A stretch of DNA of 64,000 nucleotides from Myxococcaceae bacterium (lineage in GTDB: Bacteria > Myxococcota_A > Polyangia > Polyangiales > Ga0077539): the NCBI GenBank assembly GCA_004297725.1, contig SCUS01000148.1:1-64000 (forward strand), read 5' to 3'. Shown here one piece after another: positions 7,689-16,041 of this stretch (position 1 is the stretch's first letter; each line of letters opens with the position of its first letter). A model generated the notes under the pieces. It saw only the letters and a program-made list of their open reading frames with translations, did no database searches and was not told where the DNA came from. The position numbers were made by a program, and so were the translations under genes.

Positions 7689-7761
7689 GAAGCGGTCGTG
7701 ATCGTCGACACGACCGGGCGTTGGAGCCTACGATCGGCGCCCACGGAGGGGACCTCTCGAT

Positions 7762-8154
7762 ATGCAGCGGGAATTGGAGATCATCCTGACGCGTCAGCTC
7801 GCAAGCTACCTGGCGACGCCCGCCTTCATCGTCGATCCAGAGGGCAACCTGCTCTTCTACAACGACCCGGCGGAGACGCTGCTGGGGCACCGCTTCGACG
7901 AGACCGGAGAGATGCTGGCCCGCGAGTGGTCGACGCTCTTCTCCCCCACCGATGCCAACGGGGCGCCGCTGCCTCCGGACGAGCTCCCGCTCCTCATCGC
8001 GCTGCGCACCCGCCACCCGTCGCACCGGGAGTTCTGGATCACCGGGCTCGACGGCGCGCGGCGCCACCTGGTGGTGACCGCGCTGCCGCTGGTGGGTCAG
8101 GCGGGGCGCGTCCTCGGCGCGATGGCGCTCTTCTGGGAGGGGGAGGCTCGGTGA
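7762..8154 (+). CDS. Stand-alone PAS-domain protein
   Basis: The 130-residue protein is essentially one PAS domain: TPAFIVDPEGNLLFYNDPAETLLGH is the family core, followed by a helix region and a strand pair near residues 95-125 (HLVVTALPLV, LGAMALFWE). It has no kinase, cyclase or DNA-binding part, so it is probably a sensory subunit for another protein. GGAGGGG lies 11 nt before the ATG as ribosome binding site. Its TGA overlaps the GTG of the metallo-hydrolase gene by GTGA, making that enzyme the likely partner. The ligand is not predictable. Confidence 0.85.
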   Translation: MQRELEIILTRQLASYLATPAFIVDPEGNLLFYNDPAETLLGHRFDETGEMLAREWSTLFSPTDANGAPLPPDELPLLIALRTRHPSHREFWITGLDGARRHLVVTALPLVGQAGRVLGAMALFWEGEAR

Positions 8155-8987
8155 AGGTTGCTCTCTGGGGCACCCGAGGATCGCTCCCAACGCCGGGCCC
8201 GGAGACCGCGCGCTACGGGGGCAACACGGTGGCCGTCGAGGTGCGGGCGGACGACAACAGCGTGCTGGTGCTCGACGCAGGCACGGGCATCCGCAACCTC
8301 GGGCGGACCATCCCGGGCACCACCCGGCGGGTCGACGTGCTGCTGTCGCACCTGCACATGGACCACATCCAGGGACTCGGCTTCTTCGCGCCGCTCTACG
8401 TGCCGGACATGGAGGTCCACATCTGGGGCCCGCCCTCGCCGGCGGAGTCGCTGCGCTCGCGGCTCGGCCGCTACATGTCCCCGCCGCTCTTCCCGGTGCG
8501 GCTGCGAGACCTGCCGTGTCGGCTCACGTTGCACGAGGTTCCGGTCGGGGACGTGCACATCGGTCCCTTCACCGTCGACGCCTCGCTGGTGTGTCACCCC
8601 GGTCCCACGGTGGGCTACCGCATCACCGCGGGGGGGCGGGCGCTCACCTACCTGCCCGACCACGAGCCCGCCCTCGGCGTCCGCGGCCCGCTCCTTCGCG
8701 ACGGCTGGACCTCCGGCGGATCGCTCGCCGAGGACACGGACCTGCTCATCCACGACGGCCAGTACACCGACGCCCAGTACGAGGAGCGCGTGGGCTGGGG
8801 CCACAGCACCTTCGACCGCGCCGTCGAGTTCGCCAGGATTACCCGTGCCCGTAAGCTGGTGGTCTTCCACCACGATCCCGACCACGACGACGTCACCCTC
8901 GCCCGGCTGATGAACGAGCTCGTCGCGCGCAGCCGCCCGTCGATGCCGGTGAGCGCCGGCCGCGAGGGGGAGGTCTTCACCCTCTAG
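8151..8987 (+). CDS. Metallo-beta-lactamase-fold hydrolase (RNase Z/phosphodiesterase-like)
   Basis: A 278-residue MBL-fold protein. It opens VALWGTRGSLPTPG, has the DAGTGIR turn, and carries the di-zinc motif SHLHMDH (HxHxDH). Further ligand candidates are in VCHPG, LPDHEP, LLIHDGQY and FHHDPDHDD. This arrangement resembles the RNase Z/PhnP/cyclic-nucleotide phosphodiesterase branch more than true beta-lactamases, so a phosphodiester substrate is likely. It is co-translated with the PAS protein through a GTGA overlap, suggesting sensor-controlled hydrolysis of a signal nucleotide (inference). It ends in a 4-bp tail overlap with the convergent murJ. Confidence 0.88.
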   Translation: MKVALWGTRGSLPTPGPETARYGGNTVAVEVRADDNSVLVLDAGTGIRNLGRTIPGTTRRVDVLLSHLHMDHIQGLGFFAPLYVPDMEVHIWGPPSPAESLRSRLGRYMSPPLFPVRLRDLPCRLTLHEVPVGDVHIGPFTVDASLVCHPGPTVGYRITAGGRALTYLPDHEPALGVRGPLLRDGWTSGGSLAEDTDLLIHDGQYTDAQYEERVGWGHSTFDRAVEFARITRARKLVVFHHDPDHDDVTLARLMNELVARSRPSMPVSAGREGEVFTL

Positions 8988-10591
8988 CGTCGGAGCCTTC
9001 GGAGCAGCGCGTCGCGCAGCCGGAGGGCCTCGGGGTCGCCGACGAAGACGCCGAACGAGAGGTACGCGAGGCCGAAGACCAGCAGCGTCGGCGGGGCGAC
9101 CAGCATCGGCCGGTCGCCGAGGAGGGCGCGCAGCGGGAGCCGTACCGTCCACGCGGCGCCCGCGGCGGAGAGGGCGATCGACCAGAGCCGCGCGACGACG
9201 AAGCCCGGGACGCCGTGAGGGCCGACGCGGCGGCGGAGGGAGGCGCGGAGGATGAGGTACTCGATCCAGCCCGCGACGCCGGCGGAGGCGCTGAGGCCCA
9301 CGGTGCCCCAGGAGGCGTCGAGGCCGAGCGCCCGCAGCAGGGGGAAGGCGAAGACGTAGCCGAGCGCGCCGGTGAGAAGCAGGCGCAGCGCGGCGACGTG
9401 CATGGGGGTGCGCGTGTCGCCGAGGGCGTAGAAGGCGGAGGTGTAGAGCCGCGCCATGGTCTGGCCGAGGAGCCCGATGGCGGAGCCCGCGAGGGTGGCC
9501 CACACGGCGATGGTCTGGCCGTGGGTGAAGGCCCCGTGCTGGTAGAGCAGCCCGGCGATGTCGCCGCCCAGCGCCACGAAGGCCATCGCCGAGGGGACCA
9601 CGAAGAAGGCGATGCGGCGCAGGCCCGCGTCGAGGCGGGCGACCACGGCGCGGTGCACCTGGTCGATGGTTCCGGTGGCGGAGGCCATCTCCGGGAGCTC
9701 CGAGGCCGAGATGGCGGTGCCGAAGAGGCTCACCGGGAGGAGGTTGAGGGTCTGCGCGTAGCCGAGCGTGGCGACCGCTCCGATGGGCAGCAGGCTCGCC
9801 AGGATCTGGTCGATGTACCCGCTGAGCTGAGCGACGCCGCGGGAGAGCAGCGCGGAGGTGAAGCGGGAGAGCACCGCGCGCACGTCCGGAGAGCCGAAGC
9901 CCAGGGAGGGCCTCGCGCCAGGGACCAGGCGAAGCGCCGAGGGGAGCTGCACGAGGAGCTGCAGCAGGGCGCCGGCGACGGTCCCCCAGGCGGCGGCGCG
10001 GGCGAGGGCGAAGCCGCCGGCGTCGCGGCCGGTGACGACCAGCGCGACCACCACCGCGGCGCTCGACACCATCGGGACGGCGTAGGGGAGGAAGAAGCGA
10101 CGGTGGCTGTTGAGGATGCCGAGGCACCAGGCGGAGAGCACCAGCAGCCCGATGCCCGGGAAGAAGATGCGCACCAGCGAGAGGGTCTCGACGCGGCGCT
10201 CTCCGTGGAATCCAGGGGCGATGAGGTGGACGAACTGCGGCGCGAGCAGCACCCCGAGCGCGACGAGCGCGGCGGTGACGAGCGCGAGAAGGGTGCCCAC
10301 GGCGGCGGCCACGGCCACGGCCTCGTGGGGTCGACCGGAGGCGCGGAGCCTCGCGTACACCGGGATGAACGAGGCGCTCACGGCCCCCTCGCCGAGGAGG
10401 TTCTGGAGCACGTTGGGGATGCGGAAGGCCGCGGTGAACACGTCGGCCCCGGCGCCTCCGCCCAGGTAGTACGCGAACACCGACTGGCGCACGAGGCCCG
10501 CGGCGCGGCTCGCGAGGATGCCCGCCGCCACCGCGAGGCTGCCGCGCACGCGGGGTGGAGGCGCGGCGGCGGGGGTGGGCTCGGCGGTCAT
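8984..10591 (-). CDS. murJ: Lipid II flippase MurJ
   Basis: A 535-residue polytopic protein with about 14 membrane helices. The MurJ/MviN pattern is clear: GILASRAAGLVRQ, ADVFTAAFRIPN, LGEGAVSASFIPVY, and later GTAISASELPEMA. MurJ flips the undecaprenyl-linked peptidoglycan precursor lipid II across the inner membrane. The arginine in SRAAGLVR and the charged central residues known in the family are present. The length matches the family. It stands alone, divergent from the GreA/B-like gene and overlapping tail to tail with the metallo-hydrolase by 4 bp. Confidence 0.96.
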   Translation of the reverse strand: MTAEPTPAAAPPPRVRGSLAVAAGILASRAAGLVRQSVFAYYLGGGAGADVFTAAFRIPNVLQNLLGEGAVSASFIPVYARLRASGRPHEAVAVAAAVGTLLALVTAALVALGVLLAPQFVHLIAPGFHGERRVETLSLVRIFFPGIGLLVLSAWCLGILNSHRRFFLPYAVPMVSSAAVVVALVVTGRDAGGFALARAAAWGTVAGALLQLLVQLPSALRLVPGARPSLGFGSPDVRAVLSRFTSALLSRGVAQLSGYIDQILASLLPIGAVATLGYAQTLNLLPVSLFGTAISASELPEMASATGTIDQVHRAVVARLDAGLRRIAFFVVPSAMAFVALGGDIAGLLYQHGAFTHGQTIAVWATLAGSAIGLLGQTMARLYTSAFYALGDTRTPMHVAALRLLLTGALGYVFAFPLLRALGLDASWGTVGLSASAGVAGWIEYLILRASLRRRVGPHGVPGFVVARLWSIALSAAGAAWTVRLPLRALLGDRPMLVAPPTLLVFGLAYLSFGVFVGDPEALRLRDALLRRLRR

Positions 10592-10660
10592 CGTGGGGCG
10601 CCACTGCCTAACGGAGAACGGGCGCCGTCGCCAATCGGGAGCAGCGGGGCGGCGGTCGTG

Positions 10661-10666
10661 TATGTT
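10661..10666 (+). promoter_or_regulatory. -10-like element 8 nt before the GreA/B-like start
   Basis: TATGTT ends 8 nt before the GTG at 10675, with no ribosome binding site between. This would give an essentially leaderless mRNA. The -35 region is poor. Confidence 0.35.
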
Positions 10667-10674
10667 GCCGCGCC

Positions 10675-11154
10675 GTGATCCCTGCCAAATCCTCCCTCCG
10701 CGACGAGCTGCTCGGTCGCCTCCGGGCCGAGCTCGATCAGCTCGAGCGCGCGCATCAGTCGGCGCTCGAGGGCGCCACCCACGAGGAGGCCAAGCCCGAG
10801 AACAGCAAGGACACCCGCGCCCTCGAGCAGTCCTACCTCGCGCGAGGGCAGGCGATGCGCGTGGCCGACGCGCGCCGCGCCGTGGCGGACGTGGCGGTGA
10901 TGTCCGTCGACCCGGCGGCTGGGGCTCCGCGCGTGGCGGTGGGCGCGCTGGTGACCACCTCCGAGGACGACGAGGAGCGCCTGGTCTTCGTCGCTCCGCA
11001 CGGGGGAGGGAGCGTGCTCGCGGGGGGGCGCGTGCACGTGGTGACGCCGCAGTCGCCGCTCGGTCGCGCGCTGCTCGGACGCAGCGAGGGCGACGAGTGC
11101 GAGCTCACCCTCGCGGGCCGCGAGCGTATCGTCGCCATCGTCGCGATCGCCTAG
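10675..11154 (+). CDS. GreA/GreB-like transcription factor
   Basis: The 159-residue protein has an N-terminal helical hairpin (about 1-65) with an acidic stretch, THEEAKPENSKDTRALEQS, where GreA-type proteins carry the tip acids that work in the RNA polymerase channel. The C-terminal domain ends with the family signature VTPQSPLGRALLGRSEGDE. It lacks close similarity to housekeeping GreA around the hairpin and matches a shorter GreA/B-like family. It probably binds the secondary channel of RNA polymerase to rescue or modulate stalled complexes; a regulatory rather than cleavage role is possible. The GTG start has no Shine-Dalgarno sequence and a close -10 element. Confidence 0.85.
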   Translation: MIPAKSSLRDELLGRLRAELDQLERAHQSALEGATHEEAKPENSKDTRALEQSYLARGQAMRVADARRAVADVAVMSVDPAAGAPRVAVGALVTTSEDDEERLVFVAPHGGGSVLAGGRVHVVTPQSPLGRALLGRSEGDECELTLAGRERIVAIVAIA

Positions 11155-11242
11155 GACACGCGGGTCCTGGGCCGCAGTGACCGCGCTCCAGCGGGCATGC
11201 TACGGCACGCTACGAGGGTTCGCGCGGCGGACCGAACCGACC

Positions 11243-12502
11243 ATGACCAGACGCCCCAGACGCCCCAAGGCCGCGCAGCCTCTGACGCGCGCTTCCGCTC
11301 CGGTGGAGGCCCGCTCGTCGTCTCCTTCGCCCCGGCAGGAGCATCGCTCTCCGTGGACGCTCCTGGGCGCGGTGGCCGTGGTCGCCATCGGCTGGTTCGC
11401 CTACCGCAATGACCAGCCCCGGGAGCTCCCGGTCCCCGCGGCCTCGGCCAACCCGGCCGACGGTGGGGTGCGCTCCGAGGAGCTCATCACCCGGGTGCGG
11501 CTGCTCCCGACGCCGGAGGAACTCATCCCCCCGAGGGACTGCGCGGCGCCCAGGAACTGGTTGATTCCCGATCGCGACCGCGCCTCGACGCTCTCCCTGC
11601 TCACCCTCACGCTGCGTGACCCCGCGCTGGTCGCCGCGATGGAGCCCCATCTCTCCTGCGGCACCGGGCCCGGCTGCACCATTCGTCCGCCCATCGAGCT
11701 CATCGAGTCGCTCCCGGCCCCGGCGCGCTCCCGGCTGTACGGCGTGCTCAACAACATCGACACCAACCCCCAGGCGGAGGATGCCTTCAGGCGTCCGGTG
11801 GCGGCCGGTCCCTTCAGCGCCATCGTGGGTCTGCCCCCGGAGGCGAGGCCGCTCATGGACCGCCTCACCTGGCAGCAGGGCGGCGTCCCGACCTTCTCGG
11901 ACTTCGCGGTGGTCTGCTCGCGGCTCCCGACGGAGGCGTCGCGACGTGCCTTCGTGAGGGCGATGCTCACCCGCCGCACGACGGACGTGTCGCTCCGCAT
12001 CGACTCGCCCGGCGCCATCGACCGCATCGTCGCGGGCTTCCCCGACGGGGCGCAGCCGGCGATCCGCGCTCAGCTCGTCGCGGCCCGGGGCGCGGGCGAC
12101 TCGACCATCGCGCTCGCGGCGCTGATGCCCGAGTGGGCCCGGATACACGTCGGCACCTTCCCCGCCGCCTCCGAGGCGTGGACCAACTGCTTCTGGACGG
12201 CGCTGCGCTTCATCGATCCGACGCCGTCGCCCCCGGTGCCCGACGCCGAGCTGTGGGGAGCGATGGTCGAGCGGGAGTTCGTCCGGGTGCGGGAGGACTA
12301 CCGCTTCGGAGACATCCTGGTGCTGAGGGACGGGAGCGGGCGGCGCACCCACGCGGCCACCTGGCTGCTCGCGGGCTACCTCTTCACCAAGGATGGCATG
12401 GGCTCGCTCATGCCGTGGCGCGTGGCCTCGCTCGACGACCTGCTCAACGGATTTCCCACCACCGTGACGATGGAGTTCTGGCGCCGCCGCCCCGCGAGCT
12501 GA
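11243..12502 (+). CDS. Membrane-anchored protein of unknown function
   Basis: A 419-residue protein. A basic, Arg/Pro/Ser-rich cytoplasmic tail (about 1-38) is followed by one membrane helix (WTLLGAVAVVAIGWFAY) and a large outside domain. That domain contains a CGTGPGCTIRPP segment and several Cys and Trp, hinting at disulfides, but no motif I recognise. ATG 11243 is chosen over GTG 11177, because the basic tail and helix then sit at the N-terminus as in a type II anchor. It is followed by a small lipoprotein gene, so the pair may be envelope proteins. Confidence 0.75.
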   Translation: MTRRPRRPKAAQPLTRASAPVEARSSSPSPRQEHRSPWTLLGAVAVVAIGWFAYRNDQPRELPVPAASANPADGGVRSEELITRVRLLPTPEELIPPRDCAAPRNWLIPDRDRASTLSLLTLTLRDPALVAAMEPHLSCGTGPGCTIRPPIELIESLPAPARSRLYGVLNNIDTNPQAEDAFRRPVAAGPFSAIVGLPPEARPLMDRLTWQQGGVPTFSDFAVVCSRLPTEASRRAFVRAMLTRRTTDVSLRIDSPGAIDRIVAGFPDGAQPAIRAQLVAARGAGDSTIALAALMPEWARIHVGTFPAASEAWTNCFWTALRFIDPTPSPPVPDAELWGAMVEREFVRVREDYRFGDILVLRDGSGRRTHAATWLLAGYLFTKDGMGSLMPWRVASLDDLLNGFPTTVTMEFWRRRPAS

Positions 12503-12546
12503 GCGCTTGCGGTGCGCAGGGGAATGGCGTTCCACTCGCAGGTCAC

Positions 12547-12801
12547 TTGGAACCACGACCGTTCGGTAGAGACCTCTCGCTGGCCCTCCTCCTCAGTGGC
12601 GCCCTCGGGTGCCCCCGGCGAGCCGCTCCGACGCCGCCGCCGGACGCCGATCCCAACGTGCAGCTCCACGTCGAGCACGCCATCGGGGTGCCGGTGGTGG
12701 ACATCCGGCGCGAGCCCGACGCCGGGACGACCCGCGTCCAGATCGGCGGCGCGTCGGTGCAGCTCCCCACGCGCGAGCCCGAGCCCCCGCCCTCAGAGTA
12801 G
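12547..12801 (+). CDS. Small lipoprotein
   Basis: Read from TTG 12547, the product has 84 residues with a signal peptide ending LLLSGALGC (lipobox) and a short Pro/Asp-rich mature part. Within it, VQLHVEHAIGVPVVDI and TTRVQIGGASVQLP look like two beta strands. There is no ATG or GTG in this frame that keeps the lipobox near the N-terminus, so the start is uncertain. AGG lies just upstream. It ends 3 bp before the convergent P450 gene. Function unknown. Confidence 0.5.
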   Translation: MEPRPFGRDLSLALLLSGALGCPRRAAPTPPPDADPNVQLHVEHAIGVPVVDIRREPDAGTTRVQIGGASVQLPTREPEPPPSE

Positions 12802-12804
12802 GCG

Positions 12805-15800
12805 TCACGCGAAGACGTCGGGCACGTACCGGCCCTCTCGCTCGATCTCGCGCAGCCACCGCGAGGCCTCGGCCTCGGTGCCGCCGGTCGCCTCCTGGCG
12901 GATCCGGCAGAGGGTCTCCCGCACCGCCGGGGCCATGCGCTCGCCGTCGCCGCAGAGGAAGACCGTCGCGCCCCGCTCGAAGGCCTCGCGGAAGCGGGCG
13001 CGCTCCTTCCAGAGCCGGTGCTGCACGAAGGTCACGTCCCCGTCGGGCTCGCGGAACCAGGCCGGGAAGACCGTCACCACCCCGTCGCGCTCCCAGGCGG
13101 CGATCTCGTCGCGGTAGAGGAAGTCGACCTCGGGGTGGTCGCAGCCGAAGAAGAGCAGCGCCTCGCCCGAGGCCTCGCCCGCGGCGCGGCGGGCGGCGCG
13201 CTCCTGGAGGAAGCCTCGGAAGGGCGCGAGCCCGGTGCCGGCGCAGATCATCACGATGGGCGTCGCGTTGGAGGCCGGAGGGTGGAAGGGCACGTTGGGC
13301 GTGCGGATCGCGACCGGGACCGCGTCGCCCGCCCGCAGCCGGGCGAGGTAGCTGGAGCAGGTGCCGTGGAAGCGCCCGTGGCCGGAGAGCGCCGGCGCGT
13401 CGAGCACCGCGACGGTGAGCGTGCAGCGCTCGGGGTTCCATCGGGGCGACGAGGAGATGGAGTACTGCCGGACTCGCATCGCGGGCAGCAGCTCCAGCAG
13501 CTCGCCGAAGGAGAGCTCACACGAGGGGTACTCCTCCAGCAGGTCGAGCACGCTCACCCTCCGGTCGAGCACCGCGGTCTTGTACCTCGCGGCGTCGGAC
13601 GCCAGCGCCGCGAGGTGCGCCCGGTGCGGCGGACACGTGGTGCGCGCGGCGAGGCGCTCCAGGTTCCTGCGCGTGGCGGGGGCCGAGAGCTCGACGTAGC
13701 GACCAAGGAGATCCTGCACCGACACCGGGCGGTCCGTGGGCAGCGAGGCCGCCATGGCGCCGCGGGTCGAGCGCAGCAGCAGGGCCGCGTCGGTGCGCAC
13801 CCCGAATCGCCGCGCGGCGCGCTCGACCAGCTCGGGGTGGTTCTCCGGCAGCACCGCGAGGTAGTCGCCCGCCGCGTAGGAGGTGCCCGGGGGAAGGGCG
13901 AACTCCAGGTGCCGCTTGGATCGTCCGAAGGGCGACGAGAGGTCGACCAGCTCGCGGTTGGCGAGGACCGTCGCGAGGTCGAGGCGGTTCTGTCGCGCGA
14001 GGTCCATCGCCCCCGACGGGGCGACCTCCACGCGATAGAGCGGCTCCGAGCCGACGTCGACGGCGGCCACGCCCAGCGCCGCGCCCAGCGTGTCCCAGAG
14101 CGGCGCGTACCAGCGCTCGAAGTCCCCGAAGAAGTCGCCGCGCGCGTCGGCCTCGCCCCGATCGAGGAGCGCCTGCGCGCCCGCCTCGCGGAGCCCCGCG
14201 TCGATGCGCTGGGGGACGGCCTGGTAGGTCTCGCTCCAGTCGCGGTTGCCGCAGCCGAAGACGGCGAAGCGCACGCCCGAGAGCGCCGCGGCCGGGACCC
14301 CGCCAAGCCACGCGCAGAACGCCCGCGCGTTGTCCGGGGGCTGCCCGTTGTACGAGGCCGTCACGATCACCGAGGCGCCCTCGCGCGGCAGCCGTCCGGT
14401 GGCGTCGTCGAGGGGCATCACCCTCGCCGCGTAGCCGCGCGCCTGACCGTCGCTCGCGATGCGCCGGGCGAAGGCCTCGGAGGCGCCGGAGTTCGACCCG
14501 TAGAGCAGCAGCAGCGGCGTCCCGTGGAAGGCCGCGGAGGGCGCCGCGGGGGCGGCGGCGGTCGCCTCCGCGGGGCGGGTGGAGAGCGAGCGCGAGACGG
14601 GCCGACGGATGCGGGCGCGGAGCTGGAGCCCGGCGGGCTTCAGGGTGAGGGTCTCCTTGATCTTGAGGGTGTACGGCGACGGCTCGGAGAGCTCGAAGCG
14701 CTGGAGCATCATGGCGAGCACCAGCGTCGCCTCCTGGAGCGCGAACGCCCGGCCGATGCACGCGCGCTGGCCGCTGCCGAAGGGCAGCCAGGCCTTCTCC
14801 GGGAGGCGCTGGCGGGCCTCCGGCTCGAAGCGGTCGGGGTCGAAGCGCTCGGGGTCGCTCCAGACCGCCGGGTCGCGGTGGAGGGTGGGGGTGAGCACGA
14901 GGGCCACGTCGCCGCGCTTGAAGGGATATCGATCGGCGAGGTTGGTGTCGTGCCGGGCGTGCACCGCGAAGGCCGGGGCGGTGGGATAGAGGCGGAGCGT
15001 CTCGCGGAGGATCTGGTCGATGTACCCGAGCCGGCCGAGGTCGTCGAAGCGGGGCATCTCGGCGCCGAGCACGGCGTCGACCTGCTCGCGGGCGCGGGCG
15101 AGCACCTCCGGGTGCTGGAGGAGCAGGTGCACCGCGAAGGAGAGGAGGCCGCTGGTGGTCTCGTGCCCCGCGATGAGGAAGGTCACGAGCTGGTAGCGGA
15201 TGTTGGTGTCGTCGAGGCGCTCGCCGGTGAGCGGGTCTCTGGCGCCGAGCATGAGGCCGAGCAGGTCGCGGGGCGCGTCCTCCGGGAGGACCTTGCGGCG
15301 GCGCGCGATGAGCTCGTCGGTGATGCTGTACATGTAGCTCGCGTCGGCCTCGAACTGCCGCTGCGACAGGAACATCAGCTGCGTCTGGAGCGGCATCCGC
15401 CGCGAGCGGCTCCCGGCCTCGGCGAGCGCGCGCACCATGGCGTCGACGAAGGGGTGCATCTCTCGCGAGTAGAACGAGTTGAAGCGGTAGCCGAAGCCGC
15501 AGAGGGCGATGGTGTCGAGCGTGAGGCGGGTCATGTCGTCGGTGACGTCGATGCACGCCTCGGGGCCGAAGCGCTCCCACCTGGTGAGCATCTGGTCGGC
15601 GACGTCGATCATGTCGTCGAAGTAGCCGCGCATCGCGGAGGGGCCGAAGGCGGGCATCAGGATGCGGTGGGCCTTCGCCCAGTTGGGCTCGGACGTCTCG
15701 GCGGTGAAGAGGGCGTCGCCCGCGAGGTCGCGGATGTGGCGCAGCGGGCCGTGGATGTGCTTCTCGAAGCGGGTCTCGTCGCAGGCCTCCGCGGCGAGCT

Positions 15801-15981
15801 CGCGCGACCCGAGCAGCACCAGCGACTGGGTCGGGAAGGTCAGCCGGAAGATGGGCCCGTACTCGCGCGCGAGCCGCATCATGCTCTGCACCGGGGCGTC
15901 CGGGTCGACGTCGGGGAGGTTGCCCACGAGCGGGCGGACGCGCGGCTGCGGGATCGTGCTGGGGGCGTTGCGCTTGCGCAT
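12805..15981 (-). CDS. Self-sufficient CYP102-type cytochrome P450/reductase fusion
   Basis: A 1058-residue natural fusion. The P450 domain (about 1-460) has the I-helix oxygen site AGHETTS (271-277), ExxR at 327-330 and the haem loop FGSGQRACIG with ligand C408. An FMN flavodoxin domain starts near 495 (LLLLYGSNSG) and is followed by a FAD/NADPH reductase half with RQYSISSS and a C-terminus WLREIEREGRYVPDVFA. It should hydroxylate a hydrophobic substrate with NADPH alone. An ungapped comparison with P450 BM3 from memory gives F92 for F87 and T275 for T268, but Q52 for R47 and L56 for Y51, the pair that holds fatty-acid carboxylates. Substrate choice may therefore differ. Divergent from a LysR gene. 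Confidence 0.95.
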   Translation of the reverse strand: MRKRNAPSTIPQPRVRPLVGNLPDVDPDAPVQSMMRLAREYGPIFRLTFPTQSLVLLGSRELAAEACDETRFEKHIHGPLRHIRDLAGDALFTAETSEPNWAKAHRILMPAFGPSAMRGYFDDMIDVADQMLTRWERFGPEACIDVTDDMTRLTLDTIALCGFGYRFNSFYSREMHPFVDAMVRALAEAGSRSRRMPLQTQLMFLSQRQFEADASYMYSITDELIARRRKVLPEDAPRDLLGLMLGARDPLTGERLDDTNIRYQLVTFLIAGHETTSGLLSFAVHLLLQHPEVLARAREQVDAVLGAEMPRFDDLGRLGYIDQILRETLRLYPTAPAFAVHARHDTNLADRYPFKRGDVALVLTPTLHRDPAVWSDPERFDPDRFEPEARQRLPEKAWLPFGSGQRACIGRAFALQEATLVLAMMLQRFELSEPSPYTLKIKETLTLKPAGLQLRARIRRPVSRSLSTRPAEATAAAPAAPSAAFHGTPLLLLYGSNSGASEAFARRIASDGQARGYAARVMPLDDATGRLPREGASVIVTASYNGQPPDNARAFCAWLGGVPAAALSGVRFAVFGCGNRDWSETYQAVPQRIDAGLREAGAQALLDRGEADARGDFFGDFERWYAPLWDTLGAALGVAAVDVGSEPLYRVEVAPSGAMDLARQNRLDLATVLANRELVDLSSPFGRSKRHLEFALPPGTSYAAGDYLAVLPENHPELVERAARRFGVRTDAALLLRSTRGAMAASLPTDRPVSVQDLLGRYVELSAPATRRNLERLAARTTCPPHRAHLAALASDAARYKTAVLDRRVSVLDLLEEYPSCELSFGELLELLPAMRVRQYSISSSPRWNPERCTLTVAVLDAPALSGHGRFHGTCSSYLARLRAGDAVPVAIRTPNVPFHPPASNATPIVMICAGTGLAPFRGFLQERAARRAAGEASGEALLFFGCDHPEVDFLYRDEIAAWERDGVVTVFPAWFREPDGDVTFVQHRLWKERARFREAFERGATVFLCGDGERMAPAVRETLCRIRQEATGGTEAEASRWLREIEREGRYVPDVFA

Positions 15982-15987
15982 GGGGCC

Positions 15988-16013
15988 TCACCGTAGGCAG
16001 CGGCAGAAGGTGA
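15988..16013. promoter_or_regulatory. Inverted repeat between the P450 and LysR genes
   Basis: TCACC-N16-GGTGA lies in the 60-bp gap shared by the divergent P450 and LysR genes, 7 nt before the P450 start. It is a plausible site for the LysR protein, though the arms are short. Confidence 0.35.
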
Positions 16014-16023
16014 AGCAAACGAG

Positions 16024-16029
16024 TAGTCT
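16024..16029 (+). promoter_or_regulatory. -10-like element of the LysR gene
   Basis: TAGTCT ends 12 nt before the ATG at 16042, with no ribosome binding site between. This implies a leader of only a few bases. Confidence 0.3.
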
Positions 16030-16041
16030 GCACACCCCCAC

